A DNA stretch of 64,000 nt, from NCBI RefSeq assembly GCF_000701905.1, contig NZ_JNKC01000001.1:620001-684000 (forward strand), read 5' to 3'. Position numbers and translations under genes: made by a program. The stretch comes from Proteiniclasticum ruminis DSM 24773. Lineage in GTDB: Bacteria; Bacillota; Clostridia; Clostridiales; Clostridiaceae. Shown piece after piece: positions 33,319 to 42,141 of the stretch; positions within the stretch are counted from its first letter, which is position 1, and each line of letters opens with the position of its first letter. The notes beneath the pieces were generated by a model that was given only the letters and a program-made list of their open reading frames with translations, was not told the origin of the DNA and ran no database searches.

Positions 33319-34602
33319 TTATGTGGTTTTTCGTTTATTTTCCTTATCCAGCATGATACCAAGAATGATCCGGTCCGCTTCTTTTCCGCCTTCACAGCTG
33401 AGAATCCCCAGATTCTCAATGGTTTTCTCCGCATCTTCCTCGATGATTCCTTCCTGGCACCCAATGGCGATGCCGCTTAAGGCCAAGGTGGAAGACATGC
33501 AAGCTGCACTGGTGCAGGTAGCCACTTTTAAGGCGCATCCGCCTTTGGCTCCATCACAGATCATTCCTGTGACGTTTCCCAGCATATTTTGGATGGCGCC
33601 ATGGATCTCCTTTTTCTTCCCACCCAGAAGATACGTAATTCCGCAGCTGGCTCCTGTGGCGGCAATGGTTGCTCCACATAGAGCGGAGAGCCTGCCGAAC
33701 TTGGTTTTCATGTAGATGGTGATGAGATGGCTGAGAGCCACGGAGCGCAGAAGAAGCTCTTCTGAAAGATTCATTTTCTCCCAGAAAGCAATGACCGGAA
33801 GAGTCGCTGTAATTCCCTGATTTCCGCTTCCGGAGTTGCTCATGACGCTGAGCGAAGAACCGGCCATTCTTGCATCAGAGCCTCCTGAAGTCAGAGCCAT
33901 GGCATAATTGATGGGGTCATTGGACTGGTGACCCTTCTCCATGGCTTCAAAGAGTGTTTTTCCGACCTTCAGTCCGTAGTCTTTCCGGATTCCCTCTTCT
34001 CCGATTTTCTTGTTGATCCGGATGCTTTCTTCCACTTTGCCCAGTTTCTCCACTGGGACACTCTCGATGAACTCCAAAATCGTCTCCATATTCATGAAGC
34101 TGTATTCTTCCTCTTTCTGGAGAACCTGTTCCTTGAGATCAAAAAGCACCTCACCATCAGCTTCAATATGCGTGATGTTGGTATGCCTGTCTTCGATGAT
34201 GACTTTTGAGTACCCATGTAATGACGTTGCATGGACCTCAATATAGAGCTTTTTCAGTATATCTGCCTTATTGATTCTAATTCTGCCTGCAGAGATCATT
34301 TGGGTGGCTTCCAGAATATTGTCCTCGCTGATGCCAGACAGAACTTCAAGTTTTCTGTCCGCATCCCCCAAAGACCCCAGCGCTGCCGCAAGGTTCATCC
34401 CGGTTTTCCCTGTGCCTGGAATGGAGACACCCATGGCGTTCTTGATGATGTTTCCACTGGCATAGACCTCAAGAAACTCCAGCGGTTCTTTCAGATGATT
34501 GCTGGCAACGGCAGAAGCCAGCGCAATGGCAATGGGCTCTGTACACCCTAAAGCAACAACAAGCTCCCGATCGAGCACTTCCAGAAAAGCATGTTCATAC
34601 AT
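33319..34602 (-). CDS. Iron-sulfur L-cysteine desulfidase (UPF0597/CyuA type)
   Basis: 427 residues from ATG 34602 (GGGGGA seven bases upstream). It converts cysteine to pyruvate, sulfide and ammonia in the cytoplasm. Family marks: ELVVALGCTEPIAIALASA at the start, ASGNIIKNAMGVSIPGTGKTG, GSGNQGITATLPVIAF, then LCGATIAATGASCG and CDGAKGGCALKVATC, whose Cys residues bind the [4Fe-4S] cluster as in the related serine dehydratases. A Crp/Fnr-family gene lies 173 bases upstream on the same strand and may control it. CyuA also accepts D-cysteine in E. coli, so the exact isomer is open. Confidence 0.9.
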   Translation of the reverse strand: MYEHAFLEVLDRELVVALGCTEPIAIALASAVASNHLKEPLEFLEVYASGNIIKNAMGVSIPGTGKTGMNLAAALGSLGDADRKLEVLSGISEDNILEATQMISAGRIRINKADILKKLYIEVHATSLHGYSKVIIEDRHTNITHIEADGEVLFDLKEQVLQKEEEYSFMNMETILEFIESVPVEKLGKVEESIRINKKIGEEGIRKDYGLKVGKTLFEAMEKGHQSNDPINYAMALTSGGSDARMAGSSLSVMSNSGSGNQGITATLPVIAFWEKMNLSEELLLRSVALSHLITIYMKTKFGRLSALCGATIAATGASCGITYLLGGKKKEIHGAIQNMLGNVTGMICDGAKGGCALKVATCTSAACMSSTLALSGIAIGCQEGIIEEDAEKTIENLGILSCEGGKEADRIILGIMLDKENKRKTT

Positions 34603-34775
34603 ATCACAATCCCCCGATAATTCCCCTTTGTTACTTCCCATTATAACGGTGAAGCACGGAAAGTTCCACCGGATTTCCCTTGAAACAGAATGTAAATCAA
34701 GAGAATCCCGAACTTTTTCATCATCACCTTCCAGTCATTCTCACAGCTAGAACATCAGTCGTCATCCTGCACACA

Positions 34776-35477
34776 TCAGAGGTTTCTCAGGGCCTCTTTT
34801 TGGAGAATCCGGATACGGTTTTGCGGAAGAGATGCCATGAGCCCTTTCTCTTCGAACTCTAAAAATTTCCTGCTGATGGTTTCAGGGGTTGTGCCAAGAA
34901 GGGAGGCCAAATCCTTTTTCATCATGGGAAGTGTGATGATCTCCTCCTGATTTTTCTCCATGAGATCTAGAAGGTACAGTGCAATCCTTGTTTCTACTTT
35001 TTCTGTGCCAATGGCTGCTGTCTGCTTTTCCTGGGCATCCAAACGCTTCGAGAACTCACTGAGGATCTCCATGGAGATGGTTGGATACTTCAGAAGAAGT
35101 TTCTGAAGATCTTCCCTCCGGATGCTGCAGATTCGGGTATCTTCCAGAGCTTCTCCATAGGAGTCATGGACTTTCTCATTAAAGAGTGCCAGTTCCCCTG
35201 TAAAGTCTCCTGGCTGAAGAATCCTTAAGAGCTGTTCTTTCCCCTGTTCTGAAAGCCTGTAGATCTTCACTCTGCCCTGGCTGATGATATAAAGGGCATC
35301 AGAAGTCTCTCCCGCCTGATACACCAGCTCCCCTTTACGGTAAGACAGGCTTTCAATGAGCGCAGAGATTTCTTCCATTTTGTCTTCCTCCAGGTGATTG
35401 AAGATCGGCACCCTGCTGATGCAGCTTTTTTCGCTGAGTCCATGGCTGCAGCCATGACCACAGGTTACTTCCGTCAT
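34776..35477 (-). CDS. Crp/Fnr-family regulator with N-terminal cysteine cluster
   Basis: 233 residues from ATG 35477 (GGAGG eight bases upstream). The N-terminus TEVTCGHGCSH...KSCISRVPIF spaces three Cys ahead of the cyclic-nucleotide-binding-like beta barrel, the FNR/FLP style of redox or Fe-S sensing. The barrel (about 25-135) lacks an obvious cAMP pocket arginine motif. The C-terminal HTH reads MMKKDLASLLGTTPETISRKFLEFEEKG, matching the Crp recognition helix. The anaerobic-type sensor next to an oxygen-labile Fe-S desulfidase suggests that gene as a target. Confidence 0.88.
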   Translation of the reverse strand: MTEVTCGHGCSHGLSEKSCISRVPIFNHLEEDKMEEISALIESLSYRKGELVYQAGETSDALYIISQGRVKIYRLSEQGKEQLLRILQPGDFTGELALFNEKVHDSYGEALEDTRICSIRREDLQKLLLKYPTISMEILSEFSKRLDAQEKQTAAIGTEKVETRIALYLLDLMEKNQEEIITLPMMKKDLASLLGTTPETISRKFLEFEEKGLMASLPQNRIRILQKEALRNL

Positions 35478-35582
35478 ACAAATTACCTCCATCCATTTTA
35501 TTCTATCTCTACCTATTATACTCCAAATCCAATCAGATATTGTTCCTTAAGTGAGAGCTCCATATCTCAGGAAAATTTGAAT

Positions 35583-35607
35583 AAACCCCGGATTCCACCG
35601 GGGTTTA
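35583..35607. terminator. Terminator after the GGDEF/EAL gene
   Basis: AAACCCCGG and CCGGGGTTT form nine GC-rich pairs with a 6-base loop. On the minus strand TTTATTCAAATTTT follows; it lies 18 bases past the stop codon. Confidence 0.8.
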
Positions 35608-35624
35608 CCATATATTTCTCTATT

Positions 35625-37901
35625 CTAAGAGGACAGTTCTCTGAACCCATTGCCTCGCTTTTCATTTATGAGCATCTCCAGAGCTTTATCCTTCTCCAAT
35701 GGCATACTGATATAGTATCCCTGGGCATAATCGCACTGATACTTCTTTAAAAAGTCCAGCTGCTCCTCTGTTTCCACACCTTCTGCCACCACCTTCAGTC
35801 CTTCACGATGGGCCATGGAAATGATATCTATGGAAATGTAAGAAGGTTTCTCATTTTCCTTGATTCTGCTGATGAAATGCCTGTCCAGCTTCACGGCATC
35901 TATGGATAGCTCCCGAAGCCTCGCCAGGGAGGAGAAGCCTGTGCCAAAATCATCCATGGACACCTTTATGCCCTTTTTCCTGATCTGCCTCAACTTCAGG
36001 TTGATGAGATCAAAGTTGTCAGAAAGGATGGACTCTGTGATTTCAAATTCCAGCATCTCCGGATCAATCTCATACTCTTTCAGCACTTCTTCTACGTGGG
36101 CGGTGAACTCTTTTCTCAAAAGCTGCAGCACTGAAATATTCACAGCAACAGTCCTTCTTTTCATTCCCGCATCATCCAGTTCCCTTAAGAACGCACAAGC
36201 TTCACGTAAAATGAGAAGTCCCAAGTCATAGATGAGATGATTTCTTTCTGCGATTTCAATAAACTCCAAAGGCGGGATCATGCCATAGTCAGGAATCCTG
36301 AATCTTGCCAACGCCTCAAATCCAATGATTTCTTCGGTATCCAGACTGATTTTAGGTTGAAAGTGCAGGAAAAGCCTGTCTCTGCTGTGGTCTTTTCCCT
36401 CCAGAAGCAGCCTGAGATTTCTCAAGATACTTCTTTCCCTTTCCGCATGTTCCTCCATTTTCTCATCAAAATAAGGAATGCTCTCCGCATCATGGTGCGT
36501 ATTTTTTCCTGCGGCAATGGTCGCTGCTTTTAGGAGCGCCGCTGAGGTTCTGAAGTGTCCGATATCAGGCACAACGCCAATCTTCACCTGCAATCTGTCT
36601 CTTTCATCTTCGGCGGAGAAATCCCGTGAAAACAGTTCCTGGAGATTTCTGAGAAAATCTCGATTGCCTTCACGGCTGGTGGTTTCACAGAATATACCCA
36701 GATATTCTCCATCCAGGAAGAACAGCTCCTGGTCTATGCCCATTTGTGTCCGGATCCTCTCTGAAACTTCCTTTAGAAGAAGCTCCCCATATTCATGCCC
36801 ATAGGTATGGCTAAGAATGGCAAGGTTTTCCAGATGAAGCAGAATGAAATCTTTCCCCTGTAGCCGATGATTGTGGATTTCTTTATTCACATACTCTCTG
36901 AAGAACTGCTCATTGGGAAGCCCTGTTCTTTCCTCATAATATGCAATCTCGTAAAGCTTTCCTCTCTTCTTGAATGCATAGTACAGTGTCCCAGTGACAA
37001 TAAGAAAGATCACAATGAAAATGAGAACCCCGTAAAAGATGATCTTTTCCACTTCAAGATCCATCCCTCGAAGATCCCAGGCCAGTAGAAGAAGACCTTC
37101 CTCCTCCTTGGCCGCCACCGGAGTCACTGTGAGAAAAACAGGTATGCCCTTTATATCTGTTCTTCCCGTTCTGTAGGCTTCTGCCCGATTTGTCTGAAGA
37201 GAAAGATCGCCATACTTCTTTCCTATATAGGAAAGCTCACTGGAGGCCTGGACGGTCTCGTCCCGGTTTAATAGAAGCACTAGATAAGGTTCATGTTCTT
37301 TATAAATCTCGTCCAAAAGGGCTTGAGACTCAAACTGGGCCATGAAACCATTGATATTTTCTGCAAGTACCCCTAGCTGATAAAAGTATCCATCTGCTCT
37401 TCTGATATACACATATTTATAGTGAAGTTTTGATTCTGTATCCTGGCGGATGTTCTCCTCCATGTAGTAGTCTCCACTTTTTTGATATCTCTCCACTGGA
37501 TGCCCCGGCGAAGGACTCCAGCCTACAAACTGTCCGTCCATACTGCTCACAAGAGTTCCTTCTAAATCATATAGATAGATGGCATCCAGCTGCAGTTTTT
37601 CTCCGAGAACCTTCAGATTCTCTTCATCCATGACTCCATCGTAAAACAGCACTGACTCCGCAGCAGCTCTCATTTTTTGACCGAGAATTTCTTTGAACAT
37701 AAGGTAAGCTTCTGAATAGGTTTCTATGGTCGTCTTATAGCTTCTGGCAAGATTTTCCGAGGAGGTCTCAAAGGTCTCATACTGATTCTTGACGCGATTC
37801 TCCACAATCAGGTACGTGGCGGAAGTGAATAGAACAAACAGCAGCAGACAAGGCACCAGAAAATATAGAAAATGCAGTTTCTTTTTTCTATTCTTCCTCA
37901 T
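35625..37901 (-). CDS. Membrane-bound c-di-GMP phosphodiesterase with degenerate GGDEF domain
   Basis: 758 residues. Two membrane segments (about 8-30 and 290-312) flank an extracellular Cache/CHASE-like sensor (about 35-285). Next is a GGDEF-like domain (about 325-490) in which the active motif reads LDGEY, so cyclase activity is unlikely. The EAL domain (about 505-750) keeps FEALARF, AVNIS, EFEITES, MDDFGTGFSSL, LDRHFI and AEGVET, so c-di-GMP hydrolysis is expected, perhaps tuned by GTP binding to the dead GGDEF. Single gene with its own terminator. The ribosome binding site is weak. Confidence 0.92.
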   Translation of the reverse strand: MRKNRKKKLHFLYFLVPCLLLFVLFTSATYLIVENRVKNQYETFETSSENLARSYKTTIETYSEAYLMFKEILGQKMRAAAESVLFYDGVMDEENLKVLGEKLQLDAIYLYDLEGTLVSSMDGQFVGWSPSPGHPVERYQKSGDYYMEENIRQDTESKLHYKYVYIRRADGYFYQLGVLAENINGFMAQFESQALLDEIYKEHEPYLVLLLNRDETVQASSELSYIGKKYGDLSLQTNRAEAYRTGRTDIKGIPVFLTVTPVAAKEEEGLLLLAWDLRGMDLEVEKIIFYGVLIFIVIFLIVTGTLYYAFKKRGKLYEIAYYEERTGLPNEQFFREYVNKEIHNHRLQGKDFILLHLENLAILSHTYGHEYGELLLKEVSERIRTQMGIDQELFFLDGEYLGIFCETTSREGNRDFLRNLQELFSRDFSAEDERDRLQVKIGVVPDIGHFRTSAALLKAATIAAGKNTHHDAESIPYFDEKMEEHAERERSILRNLRLLLEGKDHSRDRLFLHFQPKISLDTEEIIGFEALARFRIPDYGMIPPLEFIEIAERNHLIYDLGLLILREACAFLRELDDAGMKRRTVAVNISVLQLLRKEFTAHVEEVLKEYEIDPEMLEFEITESILSDNFDLINLKLRQIRKKGIKVSMDDFGTGFSSLARLRELSIDAVKLDRHFISRIKENEKPSYISIDIISMAHREGLKVVAEGVETEEQLDFLKKYQCDYAQGYYISMPLEKDKALEMLINEKRGNGFRELSS

Positions 37902-38281
37902 ATATTCACCAACTTCTTTTTTAAATTAATTAAATATTAATTTAAATTTATCAACAGAGCACTGGGTTGTCAATGAATATTATGAATGTTCTGTTTCAAG
38001 AAACAAAATAATCAAATATGAAAATTTAACATATTATTCTGTGAATAAAGAAATCACCCCCAGAATATGCTTCATTTAATCACGAAAATGGTTGATTTTC
38101 TAAAGCTTTCCTGCATATTATACATATATGAATAAAAACTCCAGACTAAATTTCAATTTCATCGACTATTTTTTTCAGTTTTATTTTAATTTTTTTAAAA
38201 CTATATTTATATAGTTTAAACTGTGTCATGTATCTTCTCTATTCGACAAGGCTCCAAAGCATGCCAACTCTGATGCAATAT
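37902..38281. other. AT-rich intergenic region, no gene
   Basis: No open frame with a start and ribosome binding site was found on either strand. The region is strongly AT-rich with runs of T and A and contains a TTTAAATTAATTAAATATTAA-like stretch near 37920. It separates the phosphodiesterase promoter from the end of the lysine operon. Confidence 0.6.
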
Positions 38282-38312
38282 AAAAGAGTATCCTCACTTA
38301 AAGATACTCTTT
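38282..38312. terminator. Hairpin, probable terminator
   Basis: AAAGAGTATC and GATACTCTTT pair over 10 bases. It is the second of two hairpins after the lysine operon and probably a back-up terminator on the minus strand, where TTTTATA follows. Confidence 0.65.
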
Positions 38313-38333
38313 GTCTCTCGAACTCCGGGTCAT

Positions 38334-38362
38334 AAAAAAAGAACCGACATATCAGACGGTTC
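38334..38362 (-). terminator. Terminator of the lysine operon
   Basis: On the minus strand GGAACCG pairs with CGGTTC and is followed by TTTTTTTA, 14 bases past the stop of the last operon gene. Confidence 0.8.
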
Positions 38363-38375
38363 CTTCTGCCATTCT

Positions 38376-39503
38376 CTATCTAAATAGAATTTTCTCATAC
38401 AGGGCAATCCCCTTTAGCAGTACCTCTTCTCGAAAGTTGAAGGATTCATGATGAAGAGAATGGCTGTATCCTAGAGCATCGTTCCCCGTTCCTAGAAACA
38501 TAAAGACACCGTCCATTTCTTCCTGATAAAAAGAAAAATCCTCTGCCAGCAACAGCGGGGAGAGGATGCTGTATTCCTCCTCTTTCAGCAGCTTACAAAC
38601 TTCTTTCACAAGGCGGGGTGAATTTCTGACCTCTGGATAGAAGTCACGGATGGTCAGTGTGATCTTACAGGAAGAGATATACGCGATCCCGTCCACCAGC
38701 CTTCTAATCCCTTGTTTCATCTCCTCATAGGCCCCTTTATCAAAAGCCCTGATGGTTCCTTCAAGAAGAGCACTACCGGCAACGATATTCCTCGCGGTGC
38801 CTCCCGTGAACTTTCCGATATGAATGATTCCAGGGGACAAGGGCGCGATTCTTTTGGTCCTTATCTCTGAAACACCATTTAAAATGGCGCTGCCAGCCAC
38901 TAAGGCATCCAGCCCCTCCTGAGGAAGTCCTGCATGGGCACTCTTTCCGAGAATCTCCACATCAAACTCTCCATTTCTTGCCATAAAGGGTCCGCTGCAT
39001 AGACCAAAGATTCCTTCCGAAAGACCCGGATAAAGATGGAACCCATAAATCCGCTTCACCTTAAGTCTCTGAAGGATCCCTTCTTCCAGCACCACCTTCG
39101 CACCCCCAGGACCTTCTTCTGCTGGCTGAAAAAGCAGCACCACACTATAGTAAGGCTTTTCCTTCTCCTTTAGAAGCTTTGCAAAACCCAAGAGCATGGC
39201 CATATGGCCGTCATGACCGCAGGCATGCATCCTTCCTGGATGCTTGGACAGATAGTCCACATTGGTCTCTTCATGGACCGGCAGACCATCCATATCCGCC
39301 CGAAAAGCCACCGCCTCTTCCACTTCTCCCTCTATATGGACTACCCACCCAGTCTGAGCCACCGGGATGGGATCATAGGAGAGAGACACCAGAACCTCTT
39401 TCACGTAGCGGGAGGTCTTTGGCAGGTCAAAGCCCAATTCCGGAATCTCATGAAGATTCCGGCGTATTTTTTTCACAAAAATCAGCAGTTCATTCTGATC
39501 CAT
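38376..39503 (-). CDS. N-acetyl-diaminopimelate deacetylase (M20 family)
   Basis: Removes the acetyl group from N-acetyl-LL-diaminopimelate to give LL-diaminopimelate. 375 residues of the M20 amidohydrolase type: RRNLHEIPELGFDLPKTS at the start, FRADMDGLPVHEETN, HACGHDGHMAMLLGFAKLL (metal ligands), FQPAEEGPGGAKVVLEEG (general base Glu), and a terminal SHSLHHESFNF. Closely similar to B. subtilis YkuR. Its start lies inside the end of the aminotransferase gene (14-base overlap). Context in the lysine operon selects this substrate over hippurate or indole-acetyl amino acids, which related enzymes use. Confidence 0.9.
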   Translation of the reverse strand: MDQNELLIFVKKIRRNLHEIPELGFDLPKTSRYVKEVLVSLSYDPIPVAQTGWVVHIEGEVEEAVAFRADMDGLPVHEETNVDYLSKHPGRMHACGHDGHMAMLLGFAKLLKEKEKPYYSVVLLFQPAEEGPGGAKVVLEEGILQRLKVKRIYGFHLYPGLSEGIFGLCSGPFMARNGEFDVEILGKSAHAGLPQEGLDALVAGSAILNGVSEIRTKRIAPLSPGIIHIGKFTGGTARNIVAGSALLEGTIRAFDKGAYEEMKQGIRRLVDGIAYISSCKITLTIRDFYPEVRNSPRLVKEVCKLLKEEEYSILSPLLLAEDFSFYQEEMDGVFMFLGTGNDALGYSHSLHHESFNFREEVLLKGIALYEKILFR

Positions 39504-40692
39504 ATCGTCCCTCCCAAGTACTCAAAATCTCTTCCATCACTAAGAAGAACCGATCCATTTCCTTCTTCTCCATAGTTAAAGCCGGAAGAAGGCGAAGAAC
39601 CGTTCCCCCTGTAATATTTAGAAGAAGCTGCCTTTTCATTGCCTCCTCCCGGATGGTCTCCGAAGCCTCACCGACATCAAGCCCCACCATATATCCTCTT
39701 CCCCGGATTTCTTTGATTACCTCCGGATACCTTGTCTGAAGCGCTTTGAGCTTTTCCAGAAACAAGTCCATTTTAACCTTCAGCTTTTCTTGAAACTCCT
39801 TCTCCAGGATTTCCTCTAGAACCGCAGCACCTGCTGCACAGGCGAGAGGATTGCCGCCAAAGGTGGATCCGTGGTCTCCCGGACGAAGCACATGCTCTAC
39901 TTTTTTTGAAAGAAGTAGCGCACCCAATGGCAGACCTCCCCCCAATCCCTTTGCCAGAGTCATGGCGTGGGGTGTAAGAGGCAAAGTCTCATATGCAAAC
40001 AGTGTTCCTGTACGATAAAGCCCTGTCTGTACTTCATCTGCAAGAAGAAGTGCATCAAATTTCTCACTGAGTCTCTTCAGCTCCAGAGCAAAAGGCTCCT
40101 CCATTTCACGAAGGCCACCTTCCCCTTGAATCACTTCGAAAAAAATACCACAGGTATTCTGATCCACAGCGCTTCTCAGCCCATCCACATCATTGATCCT
40201 TACATGGGTAATGCCTTCCAGAGCTTCTCCGAAGGGCTCCCGATACGCTGGGGTCCCTGTGAGATTCATGGCCCCGTAGGTTCTGCCATGAAATCCTTTC
40301 TCCAGCGCCACAAACTTCACTTTATCCTTCCGAATGCTTCTGCCGTATTTTCTGGCAAGTTTCAGCATGGCCTCATTGGCTTCCGCTCCTGAATTCGCAA
40401 AAAACACTTTGCTTGCAAAACTGTTTTCTACAAGAAGTTTCGCAAGTGTCACTGCAGATGGGGCAGCAAAGTAATTGGAAAGATGAAGAAAATTCTCCAT
40501 CTGCACTCTCATGGCCTCCAGCACTTTTTCATTTCTATGCCCCAGGGTATGCACTGCGATGCCGGAATAAAAATCCAGATATTCTTTGCCTTCCTGATCC
40601 GTCAGGATCATCCCTTCAGCCTTCACAATCTCAAGGGGGAGTCTTTTATAAATGGGCAGAATATATTTCCGGTCCTGGTCTAGAAGATTCAT
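39490..40692 (-). CDS. Class-III aminotransferase, N-acetyl-diaminopimelate/acetylornithine type
   Basis: 400 residues, ArgD-like fold type I PLP enzyme: GIAVHTLGHRNEKV, ANSGAEANEAMLKLARKYG, GFHGRTYGAMNLTG, LLADEVQTGLYRTG and the PLP lysine in MTLAKGLGGGLPLGALL. By sequence it would be called acetylornithine aminotransferase. Its place between dapH and the deacetylase indicates transamination of N-acetyl-2-amino-6-oxopimelate with glutamate. No other aminotransferase is in the operon, and no arginine genes are near. Start four bases after dapH with GAGGTGATGGT upstream. It may serve both pathways. Confidence 0.88.
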   Translation of the reverse strand: MNLLDQDRKYILPIYKRLPLEIVKAEGMILTDQEGKEYLDFYSGIAVHTLGHRNEKVLEAMRVQMENFLHLSNYFAAPSAVTLAKLLVENSFASKVFFANSGAEANEAMLKLARKYGRSIRKDKVKFVALEKGFHGRTYGAMNLTGTPAYREPFGEALEGITHVRINDVDGLRSAVDQNTCGIFFEVIQGEGGLREMEEPFALELKRLSEKFDALLLADEVQTGLYRTGTLFAYETLPLTPHAMTLAKGLGGGLPLGALLLSKKVEHVLRPGDHGSTFGGNPLACAAGAAVLEEILEKEFQEKLKVKMDLFLEKLKALQTRYPEVIKEIRGRGYMVGLDVGEASETIREEAMKRQLLLNITGGTVLRLLPALTMEKKEMDRFFLVMEEILSTWEGRYGSE

Positions 40693-40696
40693 ACCA

Positions 40697-41407
40697 TCAC
40701 CTCAAATCATCAAGAATTTTTGTCTTCTCCTTGGTTTTTTCATCCTTCTGTTTGATGATCCTTGCAGGAGACCCCGCCACAACACTCTCTTCCGGCACAT
40801 CCTCCGTGACAATGGCCCCCGCTGCGACCACTGCATTTTTGCCGATCCTGACCCCCTCAAGAATTACTGCATTGGCTCCCACAAGAACGCCGTCTTCTAT
40901 GATTACTGGCGTTTTTGAAGGAGGTTCCAGGACGCCCGCCACCACAGCACCAGCACCGATGTGACAATTTTTCCCTATGGTTCCCCGAGCTCCCACCACT
41001 GCATTCATATCCACCATGGTTCCTTCTCCTATGACTGCGCCGATGTTGATCACCGCCCCCATCATAATCACCGCCCCTTTTCCAATGACAGCATGTTCCC
41101 GGATATACGCTCCTGGTTCCACTCTGGCATCCACTTTCCTCAGGTCCAGAAGCGGAATGGCTGAGTTTCTTCTGTCATTCTCCAGCACCATCTCTTCGAT
41201 TCTGTCCTGACAGTTCTGAAGAAACACATCCATGTCCCTGCTCTCTCCGAATAGAGTTCTGCTTCTTCCTTCACCAAAGACTTTCAATCCCGTAAAGTCG
41301 CTGTCCTCAAAATCTCCTTTCACATACAGCTTTACCGGAGTACTTTTCACTGCATTTTTTATATAGGCCGCAATGGCATAGGCATCTGTTAGTATCAATT
41401 CATTCAT
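40697..41407 (-). CDS. dapH: 2,3,4,5-tetrahydropyridine-2,6-dicarboxylate N-acetyltransferase
   Basis: Acetylates tetrahydrodipicolinate using acetyl-CoA, the step that defines the acetylase branch. 236 residues. The N-terminal alpha/beta part (to about 85) is typical of DapH. The rest is a left-handed beta helix of hexapeptide repeats ([40 protein letters not shown]), ending [16 protein letters not shown]. DapD succinyltransferases lack this N-terminal domain. The start overlaps dapB by four bases (ATGA). Confidence 0.93.
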   Translation of the reverse strand: MNELILTDAYAIAAYIKNAVKSTPVKLYVKGDFEDSDFTGLKVFGEGRSRTLFGESRDMDVFLQNCQDRIEEMVLENDRRNSAIPLLDLRKVDARVEPGAYIREHAVIGKGAVIMMGAVINIGAVIGEGTMVDMNAVVGARGTIGKNCHIGAGAVVAGVLEPPSKTPVIIEDGVLVGANAVILEGVRIGKNAVVAAGAIVTEDVPEESVVAGSPARIIKQKDEKTKEKTKILDDLR

Positions 41408-42126
41408 CTTACTCTTCCTTTCATCAGATCCTCCATGGTGTAATACCCTGGAGACCGATTCAGCATAAACTCTAAAGCCTGAACAGCTCCTTTTGCAAAC
41501 AATTTTCTTGACTCTCCATGATGCTTTATCGTAAGCACCTCACTCTCCAGTGCAAACATCACTTCATGTTCTCCGACGATGGTGCCGCCACGGAGGGCAT
41601 GGACACCAATCTCTCCACTTTTTCTAGGACTTGAACCGGACCTGCCATAAATAAGAGGTGACGCTCCCCTACCTGTTTCAATGGACTGAAGAAGCATCCT
41701 CGCTGTACCGCTGGGCGCATCCATTTTCTTCCTGTGATGACTTTCCACAAGTTCCACATCGGCATCCTTCCCCAAAAGCTCTGCAGCTTTCTCCAAAAGA
41801 ATACCCATGACATAGACGCCCACACTAAAATTTCCACTATAGAACAGAGGAATCTTTTTTGACGCTTCCATGATGGCAAGGTGTTCTTCCTCATTTTGGC
41901 CTGTGGTCCCCATGACAAGAGGAATCTCATGACAGATACAGTACGAAAGAACCTCCGGCAGGGCTTCTGCTTTTGAAAAATCCAGGGCTCCATCCGCTGC
42001 CGATAGATCTTCAACGCTTTCCCCCTTCGTCACCGGAAGGATCTCCCATTTGGGATGAAGTTCTAAAAGCAGCTCTGTCAGTACTTTACCCATCTGTCCA
42101 CTGGCGCCAAATAGTGCAATTTTCAT
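41404..42126 (-). CDS. dapB: 4-hydroxy-tetrahydrodipicolinate reductase
   Basis: 240 residues. NAD(P)H site [13 protein letters not shown], the substrate region MGTTGQNEE and [15 protein letters not shown], which holds the catalytic His pair and Lys, and [13 protein letters not shown] are all present. It is somewhat shorter than E. coli DapB (273) and fits the Gram-positive length. Start ATG with GGAGGGGAG, 15 bases after dapA. Produces tetrahydrodipicolinate for DapH, encoded directly downstream. Confidence 0.95.
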   Translation of the reverse strand: MKIALFGASGQMGKVLTELLLELHPKWEILPVTKGESVEDLSAADGALDFSKAEALPEVLSYCICHEIPLVMGTTGQNEEEHLAIMEASKKIPLFYSGNFSVGVYVMGILLEKAAELLGKDADVELVESHHRKKMDAPSGTARMLLQSIETGRGASPLIYGRSGSSPRKSGEIGVHALRGGTIVGEHEVMFALESEVLTIKHHGESRKLFAKGAVQALEFMLNRSPGYYTMEDLMKGRVR

Positions 42127-42141
42127 CTGTCTCCCCTCCTT

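Noticed and set aside
38376-39503. Naming the M20 enzyme as hippurate or IAA-amino acid hydrolase
   Set aside because: Sequence alone would allow it, but its place as the last gene of a complete acetylase-type lysine operon makes N-acetyl-diaminopimelate deacetylase far more likely.
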